Positions 27,100 to 35,832 of a stretch of 64,000 nt of DNA are shown here, piece by piece. Every line of letters begins with the position of its first letter. Position 1 is the stretch's first letter. Position numbers and translations under genes: made by a program. Under the pieces are notes generated by a model. The model made no database searches. It worked only from the letters and a program-made list of their open reading frames with translations, and was not told where the DNA came from. Source of the DNA: Acidocella sp. (GTDB taxonomy: Bacteria; Pseudomonadota; Alphaproteobacteria; Acetobacterales; Acetobacteraceae); assembly GCA_031291755.1 (NCBI GenBank), contig JARLIK010000014.1, forward strand, positions 62,001-126,000. The letters run 5' to 3'.

Positions 27100-29637
27100 A
27101 ATTGGCGCTTGCAATCGATGGCATTCGCCCCAACACTTGATGCCATGTCCGGATTCTCCCCGCGGGTTAAGGCGGTGCTTGGCCCCACCAATACCGGCAA
27201 AACCCACCTCGCCATTGAGCGGATGCTTGGCCATTCCTCGGGCATCATCGGCTTCCCGCTGCGGCTGCTGGCGCGGGAAAATTACGACCGCATGGTGCTG
27301 CGCAAAGGTGTTAAAAACGTCGCCCTCATCACCGGCGAGGAAAAAATCGTCCCCCCCGGCGCCAAATATTTCTCCTGCACGGTGGAAGCCATGCCGCTTG
27401 ACCGCCGGGTGGAATTCCTGGCGGTCGATGAAATCCAGCTCTGTGCCGACCCTGACCGCGGCCATATCTTCACTGACCGCCTGCTGCACGCCCGCGGGCT
27501 GGTGGAGACCATGTTCCTGGGTGCTGAGACCATCCGCCGCCTGCTCAAACGGCTGATCCCGGATGCCGAGATCGAAACCCGCCCCCGGCTCTCCGACCTC
27601 ACCTACGCAGGCCCCGCCAAACTCTCCCGCCTGCCGCCGCGCTCGGCCATCGTGGCGTTTTCCAGCACCGAGGTTTACGCCATCGCCGAAGCGGTGCGGC
27701 GGCGGCGCGGCGGCTGCGCGGTGGTGATGGGCCGGCTATCACCCCGCACCCGCAACGCCCAGGTGGCGCTGTATCAGGCCAAGGAAGTCGATTTCCTGGT
27801 GGCGACGGACGCCATCGGCATGGGGTTGAACATGGATGTCGACCATGTCGCCTTCGCGGGTCTCTCCAAGTTTGACGGCCACCGCCCCCGCCTGCTGCAA
27901 GCCCCGGAAATCGCTCAGATCGCCGGACGCGCCGGGCGCGGCATGCGCGACGGCACCTTTGGCGTGACAGCGAACTGCCCGCCGCTGGCCGATGAGCTGG
28001 TCAATGCCGTGGAAAGCCACGCCTTCGAGCCGCTGGAACAGCTCTGCTGGCGCAATTCGGCGCTGGATTTCACCTCCACCGACGCCCTGTTGGCCAGCCT
28101 GATGCAGCCCCCGCCAGTCGCTGGTTTGGTGCGCGGCCAGGACGCCACCGACGCCATGACCCTGGCCACCCTCTCGATGGACCCCGACATCCGCAAAGCC
28201 GCGCACGGCCGCATTGCCACCCGCATGCTGTGGGACGCCTGCCAGATCCCGGATTTCCGCAAACTCGCCAATGACTGGCACGCCAAACTCTGCGCCCGCG
28301 TGTTCCTGCACCTGCGCCACGACAAAACCCTGCCGGTGGATTGGATCGCCAGCCAGTTCGAGGGGCTGGATAAAACCGAGGGTGATATCGACACCCTGAT
28401 GCAGCGTCTGGCCGACGTGCGCGTTTGGGCCTATATCACCGCGCGGGCGGATTGGATGAAAGATGCCACCCCCTGGCAAAACCGTGCCCGCGAGATCGAG
28501 GATAAAATCTCGGACACGCTGCACGAAAAACTGATGGCACGGTTTGTCGATAAACGGGCGGCACATTTAACCAGGCGGCTGGAGGCGAAAGAGACGGAAG
28601 ACCTACTCTCAGTGGTATCAGCCCGTGGCGTGGTGCTGGTGGAAGGCCATGAAGTTGGCCGGATCGACGGCTTCAACTTCCACCCTGACCCTTCCACCCA
28701 GGGCCAGGAGAAAAAACTGGTGCTGCGGGCGGCCAGACGCGCCTTGGCGCAGGAAATGCCGCGCCGGATTCTGCGCGCGGAACTGGCCCCCGATACCGAA
28801 TTCAGCATCTCACCCACCCAGCGCATCGTCTGGGAAGGTGCTGAGATCGCCCGGCTGCGCAAAGGGGCCGGCATCATGCGCCCGGCGGTGGAAATTCTGC
28901 CCAGCGAGTTTATCGACGGTGCCGCGCGTGAGCGCCTGCGCATCCGGCTGGCCGCCTACATGGCCGCCAGTGTGGACACTAAACTGGCACCGCTGGCCGC
29001 CGTGATGGCAGCGCCACCGCCAACCCTGCGCGGCGTGGTGCACCGGCTTGGCGAAGCGCTGGGCGTACTGCCGGGTGAAATCGGCACCCCAGCCGAAAAA
29101 GCCGCCCTCAAGCCGCTGGGCATCGTAGCCGGACGCTTCGCCTTGTTTATGCCCGCCCTATTAAAACCCAGCGCCGCCGCCATGCGGGCCTTGCTCTGGG
29201 CGCTGTGGAACGGCGTGGAAACACCCCGCCTGCCACCCGCAGGGCTGGTCTCCATCCCCGCCTCCAGCAACCCGGACTTTGCTTTCATGATGGGCTGGCT
29301 GCCGGCTGGTCCCGTCATGTTGCGCCTGGACATCGCCGAAAAGCTCGGCGGCGAATTACACTACCTCATCCGCAAGCAACCGGTGGTGCTGCCAGCCAAT
29401 CTGGCGTCGCGCATGTCGCTGAAGCCGGAGCACCTGCCAACCGTGCTGAACGTGCTGGGCCTGCGGATTATTCCCGCCGCCACCCTGGGGCCAAAATTCT
29501 TTGGCCCTCCTACCCCGCCATTGCTGGCACGGCGCAAACATGTAGCGGTGAAAGCTGCCGCGCCGCCGCCGCCGCCGGAGCCGTTACCCGATAGCCCGTT
29601 TGCAGCGCTCGCCGCTTTAAGGCGCAACGCCTCCTGA
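27091..29637 (+). CDS. SUV3-like superfamily 2 RNA helicase
   Basis: An 848-residue helicase. Walker A is GPTNTGKT at about 31-38, motif II is VDEIQL (the DEIQ form of SUV3), and motifs V and VI are ATDAIGMGLNMDVDHVAF and QIAGRAGRG. The C-terminal third includes a large extension ending in a proline-rich tail (PPPPPEPLPDSP). Relatives of the mitochondrial degradosome helicase SUV3 are widespread in alphaproteobacteria but poorly studied; RNA unwinding or turnover is the likely role. The start is uncertain: 27091, 27118 and 27145 are all in-frame ATGs, of which only 27091 has a weak ribosome-binding site. Its stop overlaps the next start. Confidence 0.85.
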   Translation: MFKNWRLQSMAFAPTLDAMSGFSPRVKAVLGPTNTGKTHLAIERMLGHSSGIIGFPLRLLARENYDRMVLRKGVKNVALITGEEKIVPPGAKYFSCTVEAMPLDRRVEFLAVDEIQLCADPDRGHIFTDRLLHARGLVETMFLGAETIRRLLKRLIPDAEIETRPRLSDLTYAGPAKLSRLPPRSAIVAFSSTEVYAIAEAVRRRRGGCAVVMGRLSPRTRNAQVALYQAKEVDFLVATDAIGMGLNMDVDHVAFAGLSKFDGHRPRLLQAPEIAQIAGRAGRGMRDGTFGVTANCPPLADELVNAVESHAFEPLEQLCWRNSALDFTSTDALLASLMQPPPVAGLVRGQDATDAMTLATLSMDPDIRKAAHGRIATRMLWDACQIPDFRKLANDWHAKLCARVFLHLRHDKTLPVDWIASQFEGLDKTEGDIDTLMQRLADVRVWAYITARADWMKDATPWQNRAREIEDKISDTLHEKLMARFVDKRAAHLTRRLEAKETEDLLSVVSARGVVLVEGHEVGRIDGFNFHPDPSTQGQEKKLVLRAARRALAQEMPRRILRAELAPDTEFSISPTQRIVWEGAEIARLRKGAGIMRPAVEILPSEFIDGAARERLRIRLAAYMAASVDTKLAPLAAVMAAPPPTLRGVVHRLGEALGVLPGEIGTPAEKAALKPLGIVAGRFALFMPALLKPSAAAMRALLWALWNGVETPRLPPAGLVSIPASSNPDFAFMMGWLPAGPVMLRLDIAEKLGGELHYLIRKQPVVLPANLASRMSLKPEHLPTVLNVLGLRIIPAATLGPKFFGPPTPPLLARRKHVAVKAAAPPPPPEPLPDSPFAALAALRRNAS

Positions 29638-29912
29638 TGCCGCAGGACGAGGATAAAGCCTGGCAGCGGCTGGATAAGTTTTTATTCTTCGCCCGCTTCT
29701 GCAAAAGCCGGGCGGTCGCGGGCGAACTCATTGAGACCGGCGCGGTGCGCATCAACCGCCAGCCCACCGTCAAACCGCACGCCAAATTGCGCCCCAACGA
29801 TGTCATCACCTTACCGCTTCCCGCCGGCGTGGTGGTGGTGCGGGTACTGGCCTTGAGCACCCGCCGCGGCCCCGCTGCCGCCGCCCGATTACTTTACGAA
29901 GAGCTAGCCTAA
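29637..29912 (+). CDS. S4-domain RNA-binding protein (Hsp15-like)
   Basis: A 91-residue protein. The S4 fold starts at [32 protein letters not shown], then [14 protein letters not shown], which is the RNA-binding core shared with Hsp15 and ribosomal S4. E. coli Hsp15 rescues 50S subunits with stalled nascent chains. The ATG shares its A with the TGA stop of the helicase gene, so the two are translationally coupled, fitting a joint role in RNA metabolism or heat stress. The E. coli protein is longer at the C-terminus. Confidence 0.85.
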   Translation: MPQDEDKAWQRLDKFLFFARFCKSRAVAGELIETGAVRINRQPTVKPHAKLRPNDVITLPLPAGVVVVRVLALSTRRGPAAAARLLYEELA

Positions 29913-29976
29913 CCCTTGCGTAAATTCACATCCACGCGCATATCCGGCTCCAAGTTTCGACCTTCAGGAGTGGCTA

Positions 29977-30309
29977 ATGACCTACGTGGTCACCGAAAAT
30001 TGCATCAAGTGTAAGTTCATGGATTGTGTGGAAGTCTGCCCGGTGGACTGCTTCTACGTTGGCGAAAACATGCTGGTCATTCACCCCGATGAATGCATTG
30101 ACTGTGGCGTGTGCGAACCCGAATGCCCGGCCGAGGCGATTTTGCCCGATAGCGACAACCGCGCCACCGCCTGGATCGAGCGCAACCGCGATTTGGCCAA
30201 ATCCTGGCCGAACATCACCCGCAAGGGCACCCCGCCCGATGATGCCGACGAGTGGAAAGACAAACCCGGCAAAGAGGCGATGCTGTCGCTCGAACCCGGC
30301 CAGCCATAG
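29977..30309 (+). CDS. fdxA: Seven-iron ferredoxin (FdxA type)
   Basis: A 110-residue ferredoxin beginning [26 protein letters not shown], then [13 protein letters not shown]. The first cysteine set lacks one usual ligand spacing and fits a 3Fe-4S cluster, while the second binds 4Fe-4S. The long C-terminal extension (about residues 55-110) is typical of FdxA of alphaproteobacteria. It is an electron carrier of broad and mostly unknown partners. An AGGAGTGGCTA ribosome-binding site precedes the ATG. Confidence 0.93.
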   Translation: MTYVVTENCIKCKFMDCVEVCPVDCFYVGENMLVIHPDECIDCGVCEPECPAEAILPDSDNRATAWIERNRDLAKSWPNITRKGTPPDDADEWKDKPGKEAMLSLEPGQP

Positions 30310-30406
30310 GTTTTCTCGCGGCTGGCGTGACGTAACCCGGTTTTTGTGATACATGGCATTCCCGTGAACCGGGTGAATGCCCCCGGTGGTTGTATCGGGG
30401 AGCGAG

Positions 30407-31501
30407 ATGAGCAAGTCAGAGAAGGTTGGAAAAAAGTCGGCCGCTGCCGCTGCGGTAAAGCCTGCAGCCAAAGCGACCCCGCCCGCCAAAGTAAAAGCCA
30501 CCAAACCCGCACCTGTTAAGCCCGCACCTGTTAAGCCCGCGCCCGCTAAGGCAGCGCCCGCCAAGGCCGCCGCCAAAACGCCCCCTAAACCTGAACCAAA
30601 AGCAGTAAAACCATTGCCCACTCAAGTTAAGCCGAAGCCCGAACCCAAAGCCGCGGTCAAACCTGCCGTAGTGAAGCCTGCCGCGGCCACGCCGGCCAAA
30701 GCCGCCGCGAAACCTGCTGAAAAGCCCGCCGTGAAAGCCACCGCCAAGCCAGCGCCAAAAGCCGCTCCCAAACCCGAGGCCAAACCCGCCGCGAAACCGG
30801 CCGTGAAACCGGCGAAAGCCGCCGAAACCGCAGCCCCCAAGCCGGTTGCCAAGCCAGCCGCTGAACCCGCCCCCAAGGCCGAAGCGCCGCGTCCGGCCCC
30901 GGCCCCAATCCCGGCCATGGTCCCGCCCGCGCCGCCGCCGCCACCGGCCTCACATTCCGGCGTCATCTCCGGCCCAATGCGCCCGATGGCCCCGCCCCGC
31001 GCCATGGCCAAAGCCGAAATCTTCGTCGATGGCGACTATGTGGTTTACCCCACCCACGGCGTCGGCAAAGTAGAACGCATCGCCACTGAGGAAATCGCCG
31101 GCCATACACTCGAACTCATCCACATCACCTTCGATGAAAACCGCATGAAGCTACGGGTGCCCACCAACAAGGCCCGCACGGCCGGGTTGCGTAAACTCGC
31201 CTCCGCCAAACAATTCTCCGACGTGCTTGCCACCCTCAAAGGCCGCGCCCGCATCAAACGCACCATGTGGTCACGCCGCGCCCAGGAATACGAAGCCAAA
31301 ATCAACTCCGGCGACCCGCAAGCCATCGCCGAAGTGGTGCGCGATCTGCACCGCAACGCCGGCCAGCCCGACCAGTCATTCTCCGAACGCCAAATCTACG
31401 AATCAGCCCTCGACCGCCTGGCCGCCGAATACGGTGCTTTGGAAAAAATCGACAAAGCCACCGCCATCGAACGCCTGATCGCACATCTAAAATCCGAGTA
31501 A
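30407..31501 (+). CDS. CarD-family transcription regulator with a lysine/alanine/proline-rich N-terminal tail
   Basis: A 364-residue protein. Residues 1-199 are almost only K, A, P, E and V, with many KPA/KPAPV repeats like histone H1 or AlgP tails, ending in a short poly-proline run. From residue 200 (MAKAEIFVDGDYVVYPTHGVGKVERI) a complete CarD domain of 165 residues follows, including the RNA-polymerase-binding Tudor-like part and the helical DNA-binding part (WSRRAQEYEAKI, SERQIYESALDRLA). CarD proteins bind the polymerase beta subunit and steady open promoter complexes. The ATG at 30407 has GGGGAG upstream; an internal ATG at 31004 would give a plain 165-residue CarD. A strong terminator follows. 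Confidence 0.88.
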   Translation: MSKSEKVGKKSAAAAAVKPAAKATPPAKVKATKPAPVKPAPVKPAPAKAAPAKAAAKTPPKPEPKAVKPLPTQVKPKPEPKAAVKPAVVKPAAATPAKAAAKPAEKPAVKATAKPAPKAAPKPEAKPAAKPAVKPAKAAETAAPKPVAKPAAEPAPKAEAPRPAPAPIPAMVPPAPPPPPASHSGVISGPMRPMAPPRAMAKAEIFVDGDYVVYPTHGVGKVERIATEEIAGHTLELIHITFDENRMKLRVPTNKARTAGLRKLASAKQFSDVLATLKGRARIKRTMWSRRAQEYEAKINSGDPQAIAEVVRDLHRNAGQPDQSFSERQIYESALDRLAAEYGALEKIDKATAIERLIAHLKSE

Positions 31502-31541
31502 GGGCAAATGAGGTCAAGGAGCGTTGCCCCTGAAACCCCCA

Positions 31542-31560
31542 CCAAAGGCTCAACCTTTGG
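31542..31560. repeat. Hairpin of a dispersed repeat
   Basis: CCAAAGG-CTCAA-CCTTTGG forms a seven-pair hairpin. Together with the hairpins at 31647-31690, it resembles the composite GC-rich intergenic repeats often seen near gene ends in acetic acid bacteria, an identification made from memory of the pattern. Confidence 0.55.
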
Positions 31561-31581
31561 AAACTCGTAGTTAAGTTTAAG

Positions 31582-31632
31582 AAAAGGGGCCGCTCGCTGG
31601 TGTTGAAACACCAATGGGCGGTCCCTTTTTTT
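31582..31632. terminator. Bidirectional terminator between carD and the Bax inhibitor-1 gene
   Basis: AAAAGGGGCCGC pairs imperfectly with GGGCGGTCCCTTTTTT, with an inner hairpin GGTGTT-GAA-ACACC. T and A runs flank both sides, and the longer arms AAGTTTAA and TTAAACTT pair as well, so it can stop transcription in both directions. Confidence 0.85.
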
Positions 31633-31646
31633 AAACTTTAAGGATT

Positions 31647-31690
31647 CTAAGGGCCGTGCCCTTAGCGGGGTCCAGGGGCAGAGCCCCTGG
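31647..31690. repeat. Two further hairpins of the same intergenic repeat
   Basis: CTAAGGGC-CGT-GCCCTTAG (31647-31665) and CCAGGGGC-AGA-GCCCCTGG (31672-31690) stand side by side 13 bases before the convergent gene ends. There is no T run. The second is a motif (GGGTCCAGGGGCAGAGCCCC type) that recurs in Acetobacteraceae genomes. Confidence 0.6.
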
Positions 31691-31702
31691 CCTTACTTCC
31701 CC

Positions 31703-32488
31703 TTACCGGCTGTTACGCTGGCCGAAGAGTTGCAGCAGAAATAGGAACAGGTTGATGAAATTCAGGTACAGCGTGAGCGCGTCATACACGCTGCGTTTGC
31801 CGGCCATGTCCATGCCGTAGGCGCCGCCATATTGCAGGTAGCTGGTTTTGATCCGCTGGGTGTCGTAGGCGGTGAGGCCCGTGAAGATCAGCACGCCCAG
31901 GATGCTCACGGCAAACTGGATCGCTGCCGAGTGCAGGAACAAATTCACCAGCATGGCGATAATGATGCCGATCAGCCCCATGATCAGGAAGCTGCCGAAC
32001 TTGGTCAAATCGGTTTTGGTCACGTACCCAAACAGGCTGGTGCCGGCGAAGGTTCCGGCGGTGACAAAGAACACCGAGGCGATGGAGGTTTGGGTATAGA
32101 CAATGAAGATATTCGTCAGGCTGGCGCCCATCGCCGCGCAAAACGCCCAGAATAAAATCTGCGCGGTCTGGGTGGAGAGTTTATTCACACCGAAGCTCAG
32201 CACCATCACAAAGACCATCGGCGAAAAAATCGCGGCGTAGGCCAGCAATGTGGGGCGGTACACCATGCTGCCATCGGCGGCTTGCACCAGCGGGTAGAAG
32301 GCGTTCATGGCGGAGGTGTGAGAAATTAGCAGCGCAATGATGCCGGTGAGCAGGAGGCCGGAGGCCATCCAGTTATACACCCGCAGCATGTAGCTGCGCA
32401 GACCTTGGTCGAGCAGCGCCGAGCCGGTGTCAGCGCGGTAACCGGCCTGGGCGGTGCGGTAGGAGTTGCCGTCAGGATTGAAAGCCAT
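31703..32488 (-). CDS. Bax inhibitor-1/YccA-family membrane protein
   Basis: A 261-residue protein with seven hydrophobic helices and the family features: YNWMASGLLLTG in helix one, FFVTAGTFAGTSLFGYVTKTDLT in the middle, and the aspartate-bearing TAYDTQRIK pair before the last helix. Homologues act as pH-sensitive calcium leak channels or membrane quality-control partners of FtsH. The ATG at 32488 (MAFNPDGNSYR) has AAGGAA upstream; a longer frame to 32587 has no support. It is transcribed leftwards after RNase E. Confidence 0.92.
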   Translation of the reverse strand: MAFNPDGNSYRTAQAGYRADTGSALLDQGLRSYMLRVYNWMASGLLLTGIIALLISHTSAMNAFYPLVQAADGSMVYRPTLLAYAAIFSPMVFVMVLSFGVNKLSTQTAQILFWAFCAAMGASLTNIFIVYTQTSIASVFFVTAGTFAGTSLFGYVTKTDLTKFGSFLIMGLIGIIIAMLVNLFLHSAAIQFAVSILGVLIFTGLTAYDTQRIKTSYLQYGGAYGMDMAGKRSVYDALTLYLNFINLFLFLLQLFGQRNSR

Positions 32489-32599
32489 GGAGACTGAATT
32501 CCTTTTTTGAGTGGCTAGATGCCACGCCACATATTTCGCTTTTTCGGGTGGTTTTTCAAGTCTAATCGGGTAAGACGCCACCTTCACCTGTCACGGCGA

Positions 32600-32652
32600 G
32601 GCGGCTTAGCGCCGCCACTGGCATATTTTGCTTATGGCGGCTTAGCGCCGCC
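32600..32652. repeat. Repeated hairpin at the end of rne
   Basis: The 17-base hairpin GGCGGC-TTAGC-GCCGCC occurs at 32600-32616 and again at 32636-32652. The second copy contains the rne stop codon and last codons. No T run follows, so it may protect the 3' end of the mRNA rather than terminate. Confidence 0.6.
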
Positions 32653-35416
32653 ACCAGCCCCGCTTCTTATCCGCAACCGGCGCGTCGGCGTCGATGATGG
32701 TCGGCTGCACCACCGGCGCGGGCGGCGTTGCTGCTGCTGGCTCGGCTTCCTGAACCGCGGCTTCCAGAGCTTCAGTAGCCATCATGGCGGCCGGAAGCGC
32801 TTGCGCCTCGCTTATCGGCACACCAGTCATCGCCATTTCGGGCTGCAGCGCCATGCGGGCTGCAGCACGAATTCGGGCGGCTTCCTCTTCGGCGCGTTCC
32901 GCCGCCTCGAAAATATCCGCAACGTCGGCGTAAACCGGCTCCGGCACATAGGCTGGCGGCGCATAGGCCGGTGCCTCCACTGGTGCAGCATCACCCTCAG
33001 AGGCGGGCTTACGGCGGCGGCCCCCGCGTGAGCGGCGGCGGCGGGCCGGTTCTCCCAAGCCATCAGCGGCTTCAGCTTCACCAGCTAAATCCGGCTCGTC
33101 ACCAAGTTCGGCCGCCATTACCAGATCAATCTCGCTTGGCTGGTCATCACCCGGCTCACCAGATTCAGCATCGTCCGCCTCATCATTGGTTTCACCGGCG
33201 GCATTCTGGCCCGACTCGCTGCCCGGCTCAAAACGGCGCTTGCCACGGCGGCGGCGGCGGCGGCGTTTGCGCTCACCTTCCTCGGCCGTCTCGGCGGCAC
33301 CCGTTGCCGTCGCAGCGGTCTCGGTCTCAGCCTCATCCTCGGCCTCATCATCAGGCTCGACGATATCCGGCTGCGGGGTGCGGTTGGTGATCGCCGGGGT
33401 CGCATGATAGGCGGCCGGAGCTGGCATCGGCGCGGTCTGCGCCTTCAGCTTCTCGATCCGGAAGTTCGAGCCGGTCAGGCTGGCGTCGGTCGAGAACAGC
33501 ACCCGCATGGCATAACGGGCCTCAATGGCGGAGAGCCGGTCGCGCTTATGGTTAAACAGATACAGCCCAATCTCGGTCGGCAGCACCACCATGATCTCGG
33601 CAGCACGGAACTTCGCACCCTCATCCTCGATGGCACGCAAAATATGCAGCGCCGCACTTTCCGGACTGCGGATATGGCCCATGCCGGCGCAATGCGGGCA
33701 GGTGATCAGCGAGGCCTCAGCCAGCGAAGGCCGTAGGCGCTGGCGGCTCATCTCCATCAGACCAAAATGGCTGATGTTGCCCACCTGAATCCGAGCCCGG
33801 TCGTTCTTCAGCGAATCCTTCATTTTCCGCTCAACGGCGGCGTTATTCTTGCGGCTCTCCATGTCGATGAAATCGATCACGATCAGCCCGGCCAAATCCC
33901 GCATCCGCACCTGCCGCGCCACTTCCTCGGCGGCTTCCAGGTTGGTGCGCAGCGCGGTGTCCTCGATCGAGCGCTCACGGGTGGAGCGGCCGGAGTTTAC
34001 GTCGATGGCAACCAACGCCTCAGTCTGATTGATCACGATATAGCCGCCCGAGCGCAACTGCACGGTCGGGTTCAGCATCGCATCCAACTGCGCTTCCACC
34101 TGATGCTTGGCGAATAGTGGCTGGCCTTCGGTCCAAAGCTGCACTTTTTTGGCGTTCGCAGGCATCAGCATCCGCATGAAGTCACGCGCCGCGCGGAAGC
34201 CTTCCTCGCCATCCACCAGCACATCATCAACATCGCGGGTATAGACATCGCGGATGGTGCGCTTGATCAGCGAGGCTTCCTCATAAATCAGCGCCGGGGC
34301 GGAGGATTCAAAGGTGCGCTCGCGGATATCATCCCACAACCGCAGTAAATATTCGCAATCGCGCTTGATCTCGGGTTTCGGGCGGTTGGCACCGGCGGTG
34401 CGGACAATCAGCCCCATGCCGGGCGGCACGTCCAGCTCCGCCATCGCTTCCTTCAAGCGGCGGCGGTCCGCCACTGAAGTAATTTTACGCGAAACCCCGC
34501 CACCGGAGGGTGAATTGGGCATCAACACCGAGAACCGGCCAGCCAGCGAGAGGTAAGTGGTAAGTGCTGCCCCCTTATTGCCGCGCTCTTCCTTCACCAC
34601 CTGGATCAGCATGATCTGGCGGCGATGGATCACATCCTGGATTTTATAATTGCGCAGGAAACGCTGGCGCTGACGGCGCTCGCGGGCTTCGGCGGCGTCA
34701 TCGCCGTCACCGCCCAGGCTTTCCGGAGCGGGCGCTTCCGGGGCATCCTCAAAATTCTGCTCAGCGCCGTTGCCGTCGCTCTCACCCTCAACCGGGGCAT
34801 CAGCCGGAGCATCGCTGGCAGCCTCAGCCGCCATGTCTTCAGAGGCTTCCCCTGCGGGTTGCCCGGTAACAGGCGCCTCTGCCGCAGCTTCCTGGAACGC
34901 TGGTTCAACAATCTCGGCCACATAGGCGTCCGCCTCGTCAAACTCCGGTGGAGCCGCGGCGATGATGGCGATCGGCTTGATTTCCAGCGCCTGCGCGGCG
35001 TTGGAATCCGGGGTAAAATCCGCTGCTTCGGCAGAACCCTCCGCCGGGCTTTCAAGGGCCGGTTCAGCCTCTGGTGCCGGGTCGCTCAGCACCTCGGCTT
35101 CGGCTTCAGCTTCGGCCTCATCGTCATCATCCTCGGCCTGCATCGCCAGCAGGCGCTGCCGGTCGGCCAGGGGTATCTGGTAATAATCCGGATGGATTTC
35201 GCCAAACGCCAGGAAGCCATGGCGATTGCCGCCATACTCAACGAACGCCGCCTGCAGGCTGGGTTCGACCCGAATAACCTTGGCTAGATAGATGTTGCCT
35301 TTGATCTGCTTACGGGTTGCGGTTTCAACATCGAAATCCTCAAGCCGGTTGCCATCCAGCACCACAACGCGGGTTTCTTCCGCGTGGCTGGCGTCGATTA
35401 ATATTTTTTTGGTCAT
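32642..35416 (-). CDS. rne: Ribonuclease E with an acidic insertion in the S1 domain
   Basis: A 924-residue endoribonuclease. The N-terminal S1 domain starts normally (ILIDASHAEETRVVV, GNIYLAKVIRVEPSLQAAFVEYGG), is interrupted at about 93-260 by a stretch rich in E, D and A, then resumes at YKIQDVIHRRQIMLIQVVKEERGNKGAAL. The catalytic part has ALVAIDVNSGR and LIVIDFIDM with the metal-binding aspartates, and TCPHC for the zinc link. The C-terminal quarter is disordered, with basic runs (RKRRRRRRGKRR) for RNA binding. It is the core of the RNA degradosome at the membrane. A long leader precedes it. Confidence 0.96.
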   Translation of the reverse strand: MTKKILIDASHAEETRVVVLDGNRLEDFDVETATRKQIKGNIYLAKVIRVEPSLQAAFVEYGGNRHGFLAFGEIHPDYYQIPLADRQRLLAMQAEDDDDEAEAEAEAEVLSDPAPEAEPALESPAEGSAEAADFTPDSNAAQALEIKPIAIIAAAPPEFDEADAYVAEIVEPAFQEAAAEAPVTGQPAGEASEDMAAEAASDAPADAPVEGESDGNGAEQNFEDAPEAPAPESLGGDGDDAAEARERRQRQRFLRNYKIQDVIHRRQIMLIQVVKEERGNKGAALTTYLSLAGRFSVLMPNSPSGGGVSRKITSVADRRRLKEAMAELDVPPGMGLIVRTAGANRPKPEIKRDCEYLLRLWDDIRERTFESSAPALIYEEASLIKRTIRDVYTRDVDDVLVDGEEGFRAARDFMRMLMPANAKKVQLWTEGQPLFAKHQVEAQLDAMLNPTVQLRSGGYIVINQTEALVAIDVNSGRSTRERSIEDTALRTNLEAAEEVARQVRMRDLAGLIVIDFIDMESRKNNAAVERKMKDSLKNDRARIQVGNISHFGLMEMSRQRLRPSLAEASLITCPHCAGMGHIRSPESAALHILRAIEDEGAKFRAAEIMVVLPTEIGLYLFNHKRDRLSAIEARYAMRVLFSTDASLTGSNFRIEKLKAQTAPMPAPAAYHATPAITNRTPQPDIVEPDDEAEDEAETETAATATGAAETAEEGERKRRRRRRRGKRRFEPGSESGQNAAGETNDEADDAESGEPGDDQPSEIDLVMAAELGDEPDLAGEAEAADGLGEPARRRRSRGGRRRKPASEGDAAPVEAPAYAPPAYVPEPVYADVADIFEAAERAEEEAARIRAAARMALQPEMAMTGVPISEAQALPAAMMATEALEAAVQEAEPAAATPPAPVVQPTIIDADAPVADKKRGWWRR

Positions 35417-35832
35417 TGAAAGATAAGCTCCGAGATGCCGGCCCCGGCTCTGCGCGGTTCAACGCGGCAGCCTGGCGGCAAAAATTAAGTGAAAGATGGG
35501 GTTGGAGGGACCGGAGCCACGCCATGCCAAAGCTGATAAAAGAGAATTCAGTAAGGCGAGCGGTCATCGGTCCTTGTATTTCGTTGGACAGATTTGTCGA
35601 ACCTGTCCGTTTAAGTAATTGGCAGGGTTTGTGCGGCTGTTTTGGCCAAATTTGGCCGGAAACGCGCAGGTTCAAACACCTGTGGATTGTGATGACCCAA
35701 ATAACCCCCCGGTGCAAGGGGGTTGTTGAGCCGGGCCGATTCACGCAACCATAAGCGAAATGCCGACAATTCAGGATATATTGAGACCATGCGCCTGTTG
35801 AGCCCCATATCTAACAGAGATTTAAGGCAGCC
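35417..35832. other. 416-base divergent intergenic region, including the rne leader
   Basis: No convincing open frame or RNA gene is seen. rne usually carries a long 5' untranslated region through which RNase E controls its own mRNA, and this space allows one. A hairpin-like AACCCCCC-GGTGC-AAGGGGGTT lies at about 35703-35724. The GCAGGTTCAAACACCTG near 35668 looks a little like a tRNA T-arm, but no acceptor or anticodon stem surrounds it. Promoters for rne and the rightward glycosyltransferase must lie here. Confidence 0.5.

Noticed and set aside
35660-35690. tRNA T-arm-like GCAGGTTCAAACACCTG
   Set aside because: No matching acceptor, D or anticodon stems within 80 bases.
35703-35724. Terminator in the rne leader region
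   Set aside because: The AACCCCCC/AAGGGGGTT pairing has no T run on either side and no gene end nearby.
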